Shown here one piece after another: positions 63,860-64,000 of a stretch of 64,000 nt of DNA. Below the pieces are notes generated by a model. The model saw nothing but the letters and a program-made list of their open reading frames with translations, was not told the origin of the DNA and did no database searches. The first letter of the stretch is position 1. Each line of letters begins with the position of its first letter. This stretch comes from Paracnuella aquatica (GTDB taxonomy: Bacteria; Bacteroidota; Bacteroidia; Chitinophagales; Chitinophagaceae): NCBI RefSeq assembly GCF_003332885.2, contig NZ_QOWJ01000001.1, positions 434,001 to 498,000 of the forward strand, in the 5' to 3' direction. A program made the position numbers and the translations under genes.

Positions 63860-64000
63860 GGCGCTTATTTTACCATACAAAAAGTAGCACTCGAGGGTTA
63901 GCCAGATTGATTTGAAACGGGCTTATTTTGATGATGAAAAGCGACCGAATTTGCTCGAGCAAATAATCCATTCTTTTCACTTCTGTTTACCCTGAAACCA

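Overview
The window looks like a piece of a Bacteroidota chromosome, most likely a Chitinophagaceae-type aerobe or facultative anaerobe. This is inferred from phylum-typical families (GLPGLI protein, DUF4199, OstA-like protein, SemiSWEET, the RG-type SGNH esterase and GH105 pair, a carboxypeptidase-regulatory-domain outer-membrane barrel), from start codons without Shine-Dalgarno sequences, and from repeated TAnnTTTG -7 promoter boxes. No rRNA, tRNA, CRISPR array or prophage was recognised. The only insertion sequence is one IS982-type element.

Layout. 1-7165: the tail of a large unknown protein, ychF, an SpmA/SpmB-type membrane protein, then an AT-rich patch holding a polysaccharide flippase, the IS982 element and a translationally coupled pair of unknown membrane proteins. 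7289-18374: lepA, a secreted protein, a GT4/GT2/DUF4199/dihydroorotase-like run, a lone receiver protein, a tRNA methyltransferase, tsaD and prfC (translation and envelope functions). 18375-19231: a long gap ending in a strong terminator that may encode an unidentified RNA. 19232-30679: an ABC permease, recF, pdhA, a TPR protein, ribH, an Fe-S oxidoreductase subunit, an EVE protein, purU, a thiolase, a SemiSWEET and pdhB. The two E1 subunits of pyruvate dehydrogenase are 6 kb apart.

31131-40742: an NtrC-like regulator, then an outer-membrane biogenesis block (OstA-like protein, MCE/MlaD protein, amidase, and a divergent large LptD-like protein), plsC and ung. 41134-47010: a compact four-gene set (GH106, GH43-like, CE12-type esterase, GH105) that fits trimming of rhamnogalacturonan-type pectin fragments, without a SusC/SusD pair, polysaccharide lyase or sensor in the window. 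47073-50657: a GLPGLI protein and its outer-membrane barrel. 50867-63859: glgB, a TPR protein, argS, GtrA-like, a short DUF4403 protein, dnaK, an antitoxin without toxin, pncB, an FGGY kinase, a GNAT and a YCII-like protein.

Intergenic DNA is unusually patterned. A composite palindromic repeat of about 0.4 kb occurs twice in opposite orientation (about 20590-20980 and 54120-54525), with a fragment near 439-490. A different palindrome lies at 39122-39302. Many other gaps contain inverted runs of short near-tandem words (GATTTAC-, GTTGGGA- and TTTAAGG-like). These patterns, the candidate RNA, a dihydroorotase homologue lacking its metal ligands and an NtrC-like protein lacking both DNA-binding domain and canonical GAFTGA loop are the items most worth a second look. 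Nothing in the window is clearly a new multi-gene system.
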